Position numbers and translations under genes: made by a program
Notes under the pieces: generated by a model
Database searches by the model: none
What the model was told of the DNA's origin: nothing
What the model saw: only the letters and a program-made list of their open reading frames with translations
NCBI RefSeq assembly: GCF_000725885.1
Contig: NZ_JODR01000021.1
Span: 108,587-172,586, forward strand
Reading direction: 5' to 3'
DNA: 64,000 bases
From: Streptomyces albus subsp. albus
Lineage (GTDB): Bacteria > Actinomycetota > Actinomycetes > Streptomycetales > Streptomycetaceae
Shown here: positions 51,280 to 60,424 of the stretch, in pieces
Layout: each line of letters starts with the position of its first letter
How positions within the stretch are numbered: the stretch's first letter is position 1

Positions 51280-53103
51280 GTGACCGACGCGCCCTCCGCC
51301 GGTGAGCGCCTGCGCGCCCGGCTCGCCGGCATGCTGCCCTCGCTGCGGTTGCGGCTGGTCGTCGTCTTCGCGCTGGTGGCGCTCACGGCCGCCGTCTCCG
51401 CCTCGGGCATCGCCTACTGGCTCAACCGCGACGCTGTTCTCACCCGCGCCCAGAACGCGGCGCTGAACGACTTCCGCAAGGCGATGGAGGACAACGCCGG
51501 CAATCTGCCCCGCAAGGTGGACTGCCAGGAGCTGCGCGAGGCCGCCGCGCGGATGTCCCGCAGCTCGCAGAACTACCAGGTGCTGCTCGTCGGCGAGACG
51601 GCGGACGGCAGGCGCTGCGCCGCGGCCTCGAACGTGGACGACTTCTCCCTGGCGGACGTACCGGAGCGGCTGCGCAGCGCGGTCGCGAAGAAGCGTCCGG
51701 TCACCAAGCAGAACAAGCATCCGTACCACCTGTACTGGCAGCGGATCACGCTGGACGGCGATCCGTTCCTCGTCGGCGGTGCGAAGGTGATCGGTGAGGA
51801 GCCGACGCCGACCGGCTATCTGCTCAAGTCGCTGGCGCCGGAGCGTGACGACCTCAATTCGCTGGCCTGGTCGCTGGGGATCGCCACCGGGCTGGCGCTG
51901 ATCGGCGCGATGCTGCTGGCCCAGGCCGCCGCCACCACGGTGCTGCGGCCGGTGCGGCGGCTGGGCGAGGCGGCGCGCAGGCTGGGCCAGGGCAAGCTGG
52001 AGACGCGGCTGCGGGTGTCGGGCACGGACGAGCTGGCGCAGCTGTCGCGGACGTTCAACGACGCGGCGGCCTCGCTGGAGCAGCGGGTTGCCGAGCTGAG
52101 CGCGCGGGAGGCCTCCAGCCGGCGGTTCGTCGCCGACATGTCGCACGAGCTGCGGACGCCGATGACGGCGATCTCCGCGGTCACCGAGGTGCTGGAGGAG
52201 GAGCAGGACAACCTCGACCCGATGATCGCGCCGGCCGTGCAGCTGGTGGTCAGTGAGACCCGGCGTCTCAACGATCTGGTCGAGAACCTGATGGAGGTCA
52301 CCCGTTTCGACGCGGGCACGGCGAAGCTGGTGCTGGACGACGTGGACGTGGCCGATCAGGTGACCGCCTGCATCGACGCGCGGGCCTGGCTGGACGCGGT
52401 GGAGCTGGACGCGGACCGGGGCATCATGGCGCGGCTGGATCCGCGCCGGCTCGATGTGATCCTGGCGAATCTGATCGGCAACGCGCTCAAGCACGGCGGC
52501 TCCCCGGTGCGGGTCTCGGTCCGTACCCGCGAGCGGGAGGGCGGTGCCGGGGAGGACCGTTTCGACGACGAACTGGTGATCGAGGTCACCGACCAGGGCC
52601 CGGGCATCCCCGAGGACGTCCTGCCGCACGTCTTCGACCGCTTCTACAAGGCCAGCGCTTCCCGTCCCCGTTCGGAGGGCAGCGGTCTGGGGCTGTCGAT
52701 CGCGTTGGAGAACGCCCATATCCACGGCGGGGAGATCACCGCCCGCAACGCCCCGGAGGGCGAGGGCGGCGCCGTCTTCACCCTCGTCCTGCCGCGGGAC
52801 GCCCGCCGGGTCGCCGAGGAGCGCGAGAACCCCGAGGGCGACGGCCCGGAGGGCGAGACGGACGCCGACCCCGAAGGCTCCGACGGCTCCGACGGCTCCG
52901 ACGGCTCCGACGGCTCCGACGGCTCCGACGGGAGCGACGGCGGCGAGAAGGTCCGTAAGCGCCGCAGGACCGGCTGGCGCGGCCGGCGCCGGAACCCCGG
53001 CGGCGGGGGGAGCGGCCGGCAACAGGACGGCAGCGACGGCGACGAGACCCAGAACGAGAACCAGGACGGGAACGGGAACGGGACGAAGGGAGGGGGACGA
53101 TGA
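51280..53103 (+). CDS. afsQ2: Sensor histidine kinase AfsQ2
   Basis: 607 residues. TM1 about 24-46, extracytoplasmic sensor about 47-195, TM2 about 196-220, HAMP, HisKA with His289 in VADMSHELRTPMTA, HATPase (N box LIGNALKHGG, DQGPGIPEDV, GSGLGLSIAL). The last 85 residues are a disordered acidic then basic tail with GSD repeats and RKRRRTGWRGRR. GTG 51280 start. Overlaps the lipoprotein gene by 4 bp. The signal is unknown; nitrogen/glutamate conditions are reported for the S. coelicolor homologue. Confidence 0.94.
   Translation: MTDAPSAGERLRARLAGMLPSLRLRLVVVFALVALTAAVSASGIAYWLNRDAVLTRAQNAALNDFRKAMEDNAGNLPRKVDCQELREAAARMSRSSQNYQVLLVGETADGRRCAAASNVDDFSLADVPERLRSAVAKKRPVTKQNKHPYHLYWQRITLDGDPFLVGGAKVIGEEPTPTGYLLKSLAPERDDLNSLAWSLGIATGLALIGAMLLAQAAATTVLRPVRRLGEAARRLGQGKLETRLRVSGTDELAQLSRTFNDAAASLEQRVAELSAREASSRRFVADMSHELRTPMTAISAVTEVLEEEQDNLDPMIAPAVQLVVSETRRLNDLVENLMEVTRFDAGTAKLVLDDVDVADQVTACIDARAWLDAVELDADRGIMARLDPRRLDVILANLIGNALKHGGSPVRVSVRTREREGGAGEDRFDDELVIEVTDQGPGIPEDVLPHVFDRFYKASASRPRSEGSGLGLSIALENAHIHGGEITARNAPEGEGGAVFTLVLPRDARRVAEERENPEGDGPEGETDADPEGSDGSDGSDGSDGSDGSDGSDGGEKVRKRRRTGWRGRRRNPGGGGSGRQQDGSDGDETQNENQDGNGNGTKGGGR
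52876..52929 (+). repeat. Six perfect 9-bp repeats in the afsQ2 tail
   Basis: GGCTCCGAC repeated six times without error, coding GSD units at residues about 533-550. The period keeps frame, so copy-number change would alter only tail length. Confidence 0.9.
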
Positions 53104-53867
53104 GCCGCTGGTCGCCGCGCCGCCGGGCGGTGCAGGACGCCGCCGACACCCCGGGCGTCCCCTCCGCTCCCGCCCGCCCCTCCCGTCCCCGCCGGGCCGC
53201 CGGCCGTTCCATGCGCCGGGCCGGGCCGCTGGCCCTGCTGTGCGTGCTGGCCTCACTGGCGGCCGGCTGCGGTATCCGCGCCACGTCGGTGCCCGTGGAC
53301 GCGGGCGCTGCGCCCTCCCGGGTCGGCTGCGTGCTGCCGACGGACCAGGAGAGCCCGCCGGGCGGTGACGGCGACGCGTTCGTACGCGTCTATCTGGTGT
53401 GCGGGTCGCGGGTCTCGCCGGTCGAGCGGGAGGTGCGGATGCCGGGCGGGCGTTCGGCGGCCGAGCGGCTGCCGGTGGCCCGCAAGCTGCTGGCGGAGCT
53501 GAAGCGGCAGCCGCGTGCCACCGAGGAGGCCGCCGGGTTCGAGACGGCGGTGCCGGACGATCTGACGGTCGACGGAGCGGCGGACGGCGACCCGGATGAG
53601 GCTCTGCGGCTGAACCGGCCGCTGGGCGAGCTGCCGCCGTTCGCGCTGGCGCAGCTCGTGTGCACCTACGCGGACACCGCGGTGGCCGACGCGGACGACG
53701 GGGTGATCCTCGGCGGCCCGGCCGGCGACGGCCGCTCGCGGAGTGACGACGGCGACGACGGGGACGCTGGGGCGGACCGGGCGGCGGCCCCGCTCCAGCG
53801 CTACGAGTGCAACGCGGCGCTGCGTACCAGCCCGGAGGAGGCCGTGGGCTCCGGCACCGAGGCGTGA
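53100..53867 (+). CDS. AfsQ-associated lipoprotein
   Basis: 255 residues. Basic N terminus, hydrophobic helix and lipobox LASLAAGC, so membrane-anchored outside. Mature part contains paired Cys (SRVGCVLPTD, VYLVCGSRV, LVCTYADT, YECNAAL) suggesting disulfides. Overlaps afsQ2 by 4 bp; as in S. coelicolor (SCO4905) it is part of the afsQ operon and probably modulates the sensor kinase. Function otherwise unknown. Confidence 0.88.
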   Translation: MSRWSPRRRAVQDAADTPGVPSAPARPSRPRRAAGRSMRRAGPLALLCVLASLAAGCGIRATSVPVDAGAAPSRVGCVLPTDQESPPGGDGDAFVRVYLVCGSRVSPVEREVRMPGGRSAAERLPVARKLLAELKRQPRATEEAAGFETAVPDDLTVDGAADGDPDEALRLNRPLGELPPFALAQLVCTYADTAVADADDGVILGGPAGDGRSRSDDGDDGDAGADRAAAPLQRYECNAALRTSPEEAVGSGTEA

Positions 53868-54126
53868 CGGCCCGCGCCGGGCCTTGAACCTCGGCACCAC
53901 GCGCGGGAGGTCGCGACGGCCGCCCGGGGCGCACCCGCAAGGCGCGCGCCGCTCCCGTCCGGGGACGGTGCCGGGGCGGTTCGCGCACGGATGTCCGGTA
54001 CGGGTGGTGCCGGTGGTGTTGACGGTGTTCATGGGGAATGCCGGGACACGCGTGTGACACAGTCCTGACCTGCTGGGCACACTGCCGCCGGAACCACGGC
54101 GGAATGCGGCGGCGTCCTTTAGGGAC

Positions 54127-54762
54127 GTGCAGCGCCTTGGCTCCGGCGGACCGTCCTCCGCCTCCCGAATCCGCCTCGCGGGACTTCTCCTGCTGGCGGC
54201 ACACCTGTGTCTCGTCGGCTGGCTGACGCTGCGCCCGCTCGCGGTGCCATGGGTGGCGCCCGCCAACTTGCACCCCCTCGCCACGATCCGCTCCGACCTG
54301 GCGGACGGGCCGCGGGCCGCGCTGGAGGGGATGGGCGGCGATCTGCTGATGCTGGCCCCCTTCGGGGTGCTGCTGCCGCTGGCCACCGGGCGGCTGCACC
54401 GGCCGCTGCCGGGCACCGTGGCCCGGACGGTGTTCGCGGGGGCGATGCTCTCGGTGCTGCTCCGGCTGGCGCAGACGGGGGTGCCGGGCCGGGTCGTCGA
54501 CGTCGACTCGGTGCTGCTGAACACCATGGGGGTCGCGCTGGCGGTGGCGCTCGTCTTCCCGCCGGTCCGCCGCTGGCTGCGGCACCGGGACGGCGGGTAC
54601 GGCAGCCGGCTCGGGGGCAGCCGCCGGGAGCGGGACGCGGCCTCGGGGCGGGGCGCCGCCGTGGAACGCAAGGCTGAGGCCCGTACGTCCGGGGTCCGTC
54701 TGCGGGAGGAGAGCGCCGGGGGGACGACCCCGAGAACGACCAGGGTCGGTACGGCCCCGTAG
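54127..54762 (+). CDS. VanZ family membrane protein
   Basis: 211 residues. Four hydrophobic segments, with NLHPLATIRSDL and GGDLLMLAPFGVLLPL in between and a DVDSVLLNTMG loop, which are the VanZ signatures. C-terminal 60 residues are a basic hydrophilic tail. Despite the name (teicoplanin resistance gene), most VanZ proteins have no known role. GTG 54127 start. Confidence 0.85.
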   Translation: MQRLGSGGPSSASRIRLAGLLLLAAHLCLVGWLTLRPLAVPWVAPANLHPLATIRSDLADGPRAALEGMGGDLLMLAPFGVLLPLATGRLHRPLPGTVARTVFAGAMLSVLLRLAQTGVPGRVVDVDSVLLNTMGVALAVALVFPPVRRWLRHRDGGYGSRLGGSRRERDAASGRGAAVERKAEARTSGVRLREESAGGTTPRTTRVGTAP

Positions 54763-54908
54763 TGGGATGTTTGTCCTGTTGATCCGGTCTACCGTCGAAG
54801 ACAGGAAGCCGACCCCGGGAGCCGGAGAACGGCCCCGGCCCGGCAGCCGCCGCGGATCCGCACCGGCGGACCGGCGGACGGCGGACCGGATGAGACAAGG
54901 AGCCCTCC

Positions 54909-55115
54909 ATGGCCGCAACGCTTGCCCGCCCCAGCCAGGGCCGGATGATCGGTGGCGTCTGTGCCGCCCTCGCCCGGCGCTTCGGCACCACACCGACCAC
55001 GATGCGGGTGCTCTTCGTGGCCTCGTGCCTGCTTCCGGGGCCGCAGTGCCTGCTCTACCTCGCCCTGTGGGTGCTGCTGCCCAACGAGCGCCCGGGCGGC
55101 ACGTCCACCTGGTGA
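54909..55115 (+). CDS. PspC domain protein
   Basis: 68 residues: GRMIGGVCAALARRFGTTPTTMRVLFV then a membrane helix LYLALWVLLPNE, the standard PspC domain, here without extra modules. AAGGAG 7 bp upstream. Envelope stress-related family; single gene with its own terminator. Confidence 0.9.
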   Translation: MAATLARPSQGRMIGGVCAALARRFGTTPTTMRVLFVASCLLPGPQCLLYLALWVLLPNERPGGTSTW

Positions 55116-55129
55116 CCCGCACATGACGC

Positions 55130-55170
55130 GGCGGCGGGCACCCCCGGACCAGGGGGTGCCCGCCGCCGTT
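55130..55170. terminator. Terminator after the PspC gene
   Basis: Perfect 16-bp stem GGCGGCGGGCACCCCC / GGGGGTGCCCGCCGCC with a 6-nt loop, followed by GTTT. Between converging genes. Confidence 0.85.
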
Positions 55171-55247
55171 TCGCCGTCCCCGGCGCGTCCGTCAGCGCGC
55201 CGGCCGGCCGCGTCCGCTCCTCGGCGTCCGCCCGGTGGAGGCCCCGC

Positions 55248-55643
55248 TCAGCGGGAACCGCCGACCGGGAGGACCTGGCCGAGCGGGAGGCCGCCGAGCA
55301 TGCCGCCGCCCGGAGAGGACTTCTTGCCCTTCGCGGACTTCTGAGCGTTCTCGGCGACCGTCTCGCTGGCGTCCAGCGGGGTGCCGGTCAGGGCGGAGGT
55401 CAGGGCCTCGTGGGCGACGCCCACCGGCTGGGAGAGCCCGCCGGGCAGCCCCTGGGTGGCCTCCCGGACCGGGAGGTTGCCCACGGTGCGGCCCGCGGTT
55501 TCGGTGACCGGACCGAGCGCCTGGCCGCCCGGGGCGGCGGCCAGCGCGTCGGTGGGGGCCGCGGCGGCGGTGCCGGCGCCGGCCAGCACGAGGGCGGCGC
55601 CCGTCGCGACGGCGCCCAGGGTCTTCTTGGCTACCTGCATCAT
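55248..55643 (-). CDS. Small secreted protein, Ala/Gly-rich
   Basis: 131 residues. Sec signal peptide MMQVAKKTLGAVATGAAL ... AGAGTAAAAP with AAA cleavage site, then a low-complexity mature part (GRTVGNLPVREATQGLPGGL). No Cys and no catalytic motif. Similar short secreted proteins are common in Streptomyces and often carry the label ATP-binding protein without support. GTG/ATG starts at 55655 and 55640 are alternatives. Confidence 0.7.
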   Translation of the reverse strand: MMQVAKKTLGAVATGAALVLAGAGTAAAAPTDALAAAPGGQALGPVTETAGRTVGNLPVREATQGLPGGLSQPVGVAHEALTSALTGTPLDASETVAENAQKSAKGKKSSPGGGMLGGLPLGQVLPVGGSR

Positions 55644-55891
55644 CAGTGTCCACATCCTCGGAACGGGGGATTCGCGCAGCCCGGAAGGGCTGTGAACAGC
55701 TCAGGGGAGGGGCTTGGCAGCCCGGAGGGGTTGAGCGGTCCGGCGAACGTAGCCAGGAATTCCGAGCGGTCGCAAACACCCCGGCCGTGTCGCCCGTCGC
55801 GGCGGGGCGGCGGGCGGCGGCGGGGCCGCGAGGACGGCCGGCCGCCGCGCGCGGGGTGCGCGGCGGCGGCCGAACCGCTGGTCACCGGGGG

Positions 55892-57052
55892 TCAGTCGGC
55901 GGTGTCCTGGAACAGCCACTCGGACTTGAGGGCGGCGTAGCCCGGCTTGACGACATCGTTGATCATGGCGAGACGTTCATCGAAAGGGATGAACGCGGAC
56001 TTCATCGCATTGACGGTGAACCACTGCATGTCGTCGAGCGTGTAGTGGAACGTCCTGACGAGCTGAGTGAACTCGTTGGTCATGCTCGTGCCGCTCATCA
56101 GGCGGTTGTCGGTGTTGACGGTCGCCCGGAAGTGCAGCCTGCGCAGCAGCCCGATCGGGTGCTCGGCGTACGAGGGGGCGGCGCCGGTCTGGAGGTTGGA
56201 GCTGGGGCACAGCTCCAGCGGGACGCGCTTGTCACGGACGTAGGAGGCCAGGCGGCCCAGCTTGACGGCGCCGTCGTCGGCGACCTGGATGTCGTCGATG
56301 ATGCGCACACCGTGGCCGAGCCGGTCGGCGCCGCACCACTGGAGGGCCTGCCAGATCGACGGCAGCCCGAAGGCCTCGCCGGCGTGGATGGTGAAGTGGT
56401 TGTTCTCCCGCTTGAGGTACTCGAACGCGTCCAGGTGGCGGGTGGGCGGGTGGCCGGCCTCGGCGCCGGCGATGTCGAAGCCGACGACGCCCAGGTCGCG
56501 GTAGCGGTTGGCCAGCTCCGCGATCTCCAGGGCGCGGGCGGCGTGCCGCATCGCCGTCAGCAGCGCCCCGACGCGGATGCGGTGCCCGGCGGCGCGGGCG
56601 CGGCGCTCGCCCTCGCGGAAGCCCGCGTCCACGGCTTCGACCACCTGTTCCAGCGTCAGGCCGCCCAGCAGGTGCTGTTCGGGTGCGTAGCGGACCTCGG
56701 CGTAGACGACGCCGTCCGCCGCCAGGTCCTCGGCGCACTCGGCGGCGACCCGGAAGAGGGCCTCGCGGGTCTGCATCACGCCGACGGTGTGCGTGAACGT
56801 CTCCAGATACCGCTCCAGCGAGCCGGAGTCGGCGGATTCGCGGAACCAGGTCTCCAGCCGGCCGGCGTCGGTCTCGGGCAGCGCGTCGTAGCCGGTCTCG
56901 CGGGCCAGTTCGACGATGGTGGCGGGGCGGAGGCCGCCGTCGAGGTGGTCGTGGAGCAGGACCTTGGGGGCGCGGTGGATCTGGTCCGGGGTGGGGACGG
57001 CACGTGCGGGAACGGTGCCCTTGGGGACGGTGTTCTCGGTTTCGCTTACCAT
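55892..57052 (-). CDS. add: Adenosine deaminase
   Basis: Converts (deoxy)adenosine to (deoxy)inosine, feeding the purine-nucleoside phosphorylase at 25994. 386 residues. Metal motif [21 protein letters not shown] with the catalytic Glu, DRLGHGVRI, and [10 protein letters not shown] with the last metal-binding Asp. ATG 57052 sits 6 bp after a TACAGT -10 box, suggesting a leaderless transcript. Its promoter contains the CTACGCGCGTAG palindrome shared with the phosphorylase and deoC genes. Confidence 0.95.
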   Translation of the reverse strand: MVSETENTVPKGTVPARAVPTPDQIHRAPKVLLHDHLDGGLRPATIVELARETGYDALPETDAGRLETWFRESADSGSLERYLETFTHTVGVMQTREALFRVAAECAEDLAADGVVYAEVRYAPEQHLLGGLTLEQVVEAVDAGFREGERRARAAGHRIRVGALLTAMRHAARALEIAELANRYRDLGVVGFDIAGAEAGHPPTRHLDAFEYLKRENNHFTIHAGEAFGLPSIWQALQWCGADRLGHGVRIIDDIQVADDGAVKLGRLASYVRDKRVPLELCPSSNLQTGAAPSYAEHPIGLLRRLHFRATVNTDNRLMSGTSMTNEFTQLVRTFHYTLDDMQWFTVNAMKSAFIPFDERLAMINDVVKPGYAALKSEWLFQDTAD

Positions 57053-57058
57053 CTCGGC

Positions 57059-57087
57059 ACTGTAGCGCCTACGCGCGTAGAAGGCAG
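57059..57087 (-). promoter_or_regulatory. Adenosine deaminase promoter with CTACGCGCGTAG
   Basis: Minus strand: CTGCCT (57087-57082) as -35, a 17-bp spacer, TACAGT (57064-57059) as -10, then 6 bp to ATG. The 12-bp palindrome occupies 57069-57080 in the spacer, as at deoC. Confidence 0.65.
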
Positions 57088-57162
57088 GAGGCCCGCTGTC
57101 GTTTCCCAGCCTCCTTGCCCCAACCCCCTGCCTGCGGCGCGGCGTCGTGCCATTGTTGCGCC

Positions 57163-57921
57163 ATGGCTCAGCGAGCGTTGCCCGCAAGGGAACCACGCCT
57201 GGGACGGCCCCACGGGGCCGTGGGGCAGGCCCCGCACGCCGTCGTCCTCGTGCTGCCGGGCGGCGGCACCACCAGCAGCGCCCGGCGCGGCTCGGCGCTG
57301 GCCGCGGCCATGGCGGTGCCGCTGGCCAGGCGGCTCGGCCGGGCCGCCTCGCGCGACGATCCGCTGGTGGCGCACGTCGTGCACTACCGGTACCGCGGCT
57401 GGCACGGCGAGGCCGCCCACCCCGCGCGGGACGCCGAGTGGGCCGTCGGGGAAGTGGTACGGCGCTACGGCGACATCCCCGTGTGCCTGGTGGGCACCGA
57501 CATCGGCGGCCGGGCCGCACTGCGCGCCGCCGGGCACCCCGCGGTGGCCTCCGTCGCCGCGCTGGGCCCCGCGCTGGCCGACGACGCCGGCGCCGAGACG
57601 GAACCGGTACGGCAACTGCTGGGCCGTCATGTGCTGCTGGTGCACGGCGCCGACGACTCCCGCACCGAGCCGAAGCTGTCCTTCCGCTTCGCGGAGCGCG
57701 CCAAGAAGATCAACGCGCAGGTGTGCCGGTTCGAGGTGCACACCGACGGGCACGGACTGCGCGGATTCGCCGCCGAAGTCGCCGCCCTCACCTGCGACTT
57801 CGCCCTCGGCACCCTGTGCGCCCGCGACTTCTGCCGGCCACTGGCCGACGCCTTCGCCGCGCCCCCGCCACTGGGGCTGCGGATGCCGCTGGCGAGCGGA
57901 TTCGGCAAGACCCTGCGGTAG
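57163..57921 (+). CDS. Alpha/beta hydrolase-like protein with Asp at the nucleophile position
   Basis: 252 residues. [17 protein letters not shown] loop near the N terminus; nucleophile elbow [10 protein letters not shown] has Asp where serine hydrolases have Ser; acidic residue and His in VHGADDSR and HTDGHGLRG. Asp nucleophiles occur in epoxide hydrolases and haloalkane dehalogenases, though the surrounding sequence is closer to dienelactone-hydrolase-like proteins. Substrate unknown. ATG 57163 chosen; 40 bp ahead of the phosphotransferase, possibly an operon. Confidence 0.75.
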   Translation: MAQRALPAREPRLGRPHGAVGQAPHAVVLVLPGGGTTSSARRGSALAAAMAVPLARRLGRAASRDDPLVAHVVHYRYRGWHGEAAHPARDAEWAVGEVVRRYGDIPVCLVGTDIGGRAALRAAGHPAVASVAALGPALADDAGAETEPVRQLLGRHVLLVHGADDSRTEPKLSFRFAERAKKINAQVCRFEVHTDGHGLRGFAAEVAALTCDFALGTLCARDFCRPLADAFAAPPPLGLRMPLASGFGKTLR

Positions 57922-57961
57922 GGCGGACGGGCACGCCCCGGGCGCCCTAGGATCGGGTCCC

Positions 57962-58909
57962 GTGTTCACCCGTCCCGCTTCCACGACCGACGAGACGATC
58001 GCGCGGGCGGTCGCCGCGCACTGGCTGACCGCGGCCGGGTCCGTCGAAGTCACCCATCTGCCCTGGGGCTTCGGCGCACACCACTGGCGGGCGGACGGCG
58101 GCGGGCGCACGCTGTTCGTGACGCTCGACGAGCCCTCGCCCCGGCACACCGCCGCCTCGCTGGAGGCCGCCTACACGGGGGCCGCCGCGCTCGCCGCCGC
58201 CGGTCTCGAAGTGGTGTGCGCGCCGGTGCCCGCGGCCACCGGGCGCTTCACCGTGGACATCGGCACCGGCCTGCTGAGTGCGACACCGTGGCTGGAGGGG
58301 CGCTCCCCCGGCCAGGAGGAGGCCCGCGAGCCGGGCCATGTGCACAAGGTCGTCGCCGCGGTGACGGCACTGCACCGCAGTACGCCGCCGGACGGTCTGC
58401 CGCGCTGGGCCCCGAAGGTCGGCCCGGCGTTCGCCGACGAGCTGCGAGCCCGCACCGCGCGCCCCTGGTCCTCGGGCCCGCTGGCGGAGGAGGCCAGGAC
58501 GGCGCTCGCCGAGCACTGTGACGCCGTCGCGCGCTGGACGCAGCGGTATCTGCGGCTGGCGGAACGTGCGCGCTCCGCCCGCGACACCTGGGTGCCGACC
58601 CACGGGGAGCCGCACTTCGCCAATCAGATCGTGGGCCCCGACGGGCTGAAGCTGGTCGACTGGGAGTCCCTGGCCCTGGCTCCGCGCGAACGGGACCACA
58701 CCGCTCTGCTCGCCGCCGGTGCGGACGGCCTGGACTCCGATGCCGAGATGCTCGAACTGTTCGCGCTCGACTGGCGGCTCTCCGAGATCGTCGAGTACGC
58801 GCAATGGTTCGAGGCGCCGCACACCGGCAACGACGACGACCGCACCGCGCTGGAGGGCCTGCACGAGGAGCTGGCCGCCGATCCCGCCGAGCACCCCCCG
58901 GTGCCGTAG
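57962..58909 (+). CDS. Phosphotransferase, APH/choline kinase-like fold
   Basis: 315 residues, kinase-like fold. Catalytic loop VPTHGEPHFANQI matches HGDxHxxN with Glu for Asp, and GLKLVDWESLALAP is the metal-binding DxE motif. N-terminal lobe HHWRADGGGRTLFVTLD. Family members phosphorylate aminoglycosides, choline, homoserine or other small alcohols; the substrate is not evident. GTG 57962 start. Confidence 0.85.
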   Translation: MFTRPASTTDETIARAVAAHWLTAAGSVEVTHLPWGFGAHHWRADGGGRTLFVTLDEPSPRHTAASLEAAYTGAAALAAAGLEVVCAPVPAATGRFTVDIGTGLLSATPWLEGRSPGQEEAREPGHVHKVVAAVTALHRSTPPDGLPRWAPKVGPAFADELRARTARPWSSGPLAEEARTALAEHCDAVARWTQRYLRLAERARSARDTWVPTHGEPHFANQIVGPDGLKLVDWESLALAPRERDHTALLAAGADGLDSDAEMLELFALDWRLSEIVEYAQWFEAPHTGNDDDRTALEGLHEELAADPAEHPPVP

Positions 58910-58931
58910 GACCGGCGCCGCGGGCGGCTGG

Positions 58932-59561
58932 TCAGCGCTCGCCCGGCGGCACCGGACGGCTCTCCCGGGCCCGGCCGCGGAGCAGTGCCCGCACCATGGC
59001 GTCGGGCTCCTCGGTGTGCAGGCGCAGGGTGCGGGCGGTGCCGACGGCCCCGAGCGGACGGCGGAAGGTGACCGGTCCGGTCAGCTGTACGGTGACCGAG
59101 GTCTGGCCGCCCACCGGCACCGTCAGCGTCTCCTCGGACACGGCCGGCTGCCCTCCGTCGAAGCGCCGGTCGACGCACGCGGAGGCGATCAGCCCGGCGG
59201 GTATCGCCACGTCCAGCAGCGCCCCGTACCGCAGGCGCAGTGAGCCGTCGGGGTGCACGACGTGCGGGCGGACCACGCAGGCGGCGTGCGGTCCGGTGAC
59301 CGTCAGGAGGCCGTAGCCGTCCACCACCAGCAGCACGGCGTGGACCGGCGGCGAGGTGACGAGCAGGGCCAGCACGACCGTCTCGACGACGCACACGAAT
59401 CCGAGCCCCAGCAGGGTGGCGGCCTGGGCCGCGGAGTAGGGGGCGGCGAGGTCCCCGGGGCCCACTCCGGCGCGGCGGCGGGCCAGCCACAGGGGGATGC
59501 TCGACAGGGACCGGGCCTCGTGGGCGGCGAGCCGGCGGGCTGCCCGCAGGGCGCGGCTCAC
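58932..59561 (-). CDS. Membrane-associated protein, probable partner of the MerR regulator
   Basis: 209 residues. Two hydrophobic helices at about 47-67 and 72-92, then a beta-rich soluble part (LTVPVGGQTSVTVQLTGPVTF). Overlaps the MerR gene by 4 bp (same strand), so it is translationally coupled and likely controlled with it. No domain recognised with certainty; a PH-like fold is possible. Confidence 0.75.
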   Translation of the reverse strand: MSRALRAARRLAAHEARSLSSIPLWLARRRAGVGPGDLAAPYSAAQAATLLGLGFVCVVETVVLALLVTSPPVHAVLLVVDGYGLLTVTGPHAACVVRPHVVHPDGSLRLRYGALLDVAIPAGLIASACVDRRFDGGQPAVSEETLTVPVGGQTSVTVQLTGPVTFRRPLGAVGTARTLRLHTEEPDAMVRALLRGRARESRPVPPGER

Positions 59562-60367
59562 CGCTCCTCCCGGGCGGCGCGGGCGCGTTCGGTCAGCAGG
59601 GTGACGGCCTGCCGTACGGCTTCGGCCTGGGCGGGGGACAGATCGTCGTAGAGGGCCTGGGCGAAGACGGCGGGCAGGGAGGGGTCCCGCATGGAGGCGC
59701 CGAGCGGCATGTGGCGCAGCGCCGCTCGCGGTACGCAGTCGACGACGGCACGGGCCGCGCGGGCGACACGGGGGTCGTCCGGTGCGGCGTCGGCCAGTCC
59801 GTCGAGCAGCGCGTACGCCTCGCGGGTGCGCTTGGCCGAGGCCGCGTCGGCGGTGAGGGTACCGGCGAGGGCGACCACCTCGCGGTGCGCCTCGGGCGGC
59901 GCGGAGGTCTCCAGGAGGGCGAGGACCTCGCCGTCCTTGGCGGAGACACCGCCGGGTGCCGGGCCGGGTGCGGGTGCCGCGGCCCGGCCCAGGAGTTCCG
60001 TCAGTTCCGGGGAGAGCGGCGCGTTCGGGGGCAGGGCGCCCTCCTCGGCCTGGCGCAGCAGCTGTGCGAGGCGGGCGCGGCGGTCGCGGATCTCCTCCTC
60101 CTGGTGGCGCAGTTCGGCGTCGAGTTCGGTCAGCACCTCGCGCAGTTCGGTGCCGGTGTCGTCGGCGAGGACGTCGCGCACCTCGTCCAGGCCGAGGCCG
60201 AGCGCGGTGAGGCGGCGTACGCGGGCGAGCCGGACGGCGTCGGCCAGCCGGTACTCGCGGTAGCCGTTGGCTCTGCGCGGGGGCTCGGGCAGCAGGCCCT
60301 GGTGGTGGTAGTGGCGCACGGTACGCGGGGACACACCCACGAGCGCGGCCAGTTCTCCGATCCGCAT
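59558..60367 (-). CDS. MerR family transcriptional regulator
   Basis: 269 residues. N-terminal winged helix MRIGELAALVGVSPRTVRHY with HHQGLLPEPPRRANGYREY, coiled coil, and a long C-terminal domain (about 120-269) without clustered Cys, so not a metal sensor; more likely a multidrug/BltR-type effector domain. Confidence 0.92.
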   Translation of the reverse strand: MRIGELAALVGVSPRTVRHYHHQGLLPEPPRRANGYREYRLADAVRLARVRRLTALGLGLDEVRDVLADDTGTELREVLTELDAELRHQEEEIRDRRARLAQLLRQAEEGALPPNAPLSPELTELLGRAAAPAPGPAPGGVSAKDGEVLALLETSAPPEAHREVVALAGTLTADAASAKRTREAYALLDGLADAAPDDPRVARAARAVVDCVPRAALRHMPLGASMRDPSLPAVFAQALYDDLSPAQAEAVRQAVTLLTERARAAREER

Positions 60368-60424
60368 GGGCTCAGTAGAAACGTTGCCGCCACGGCAAGG
60401 TCAACAGGCGGTCCGCGGCGGGGT

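Noticed and set aside
51187..55122. 1311-codon open frame on the minus strand
   Set aside because: It runs antisense to afsQ2, its lipoprotein and the VanZ gene, is rich in Arg/Pro/Gly and has no domain; a shadow of high third-position GC.
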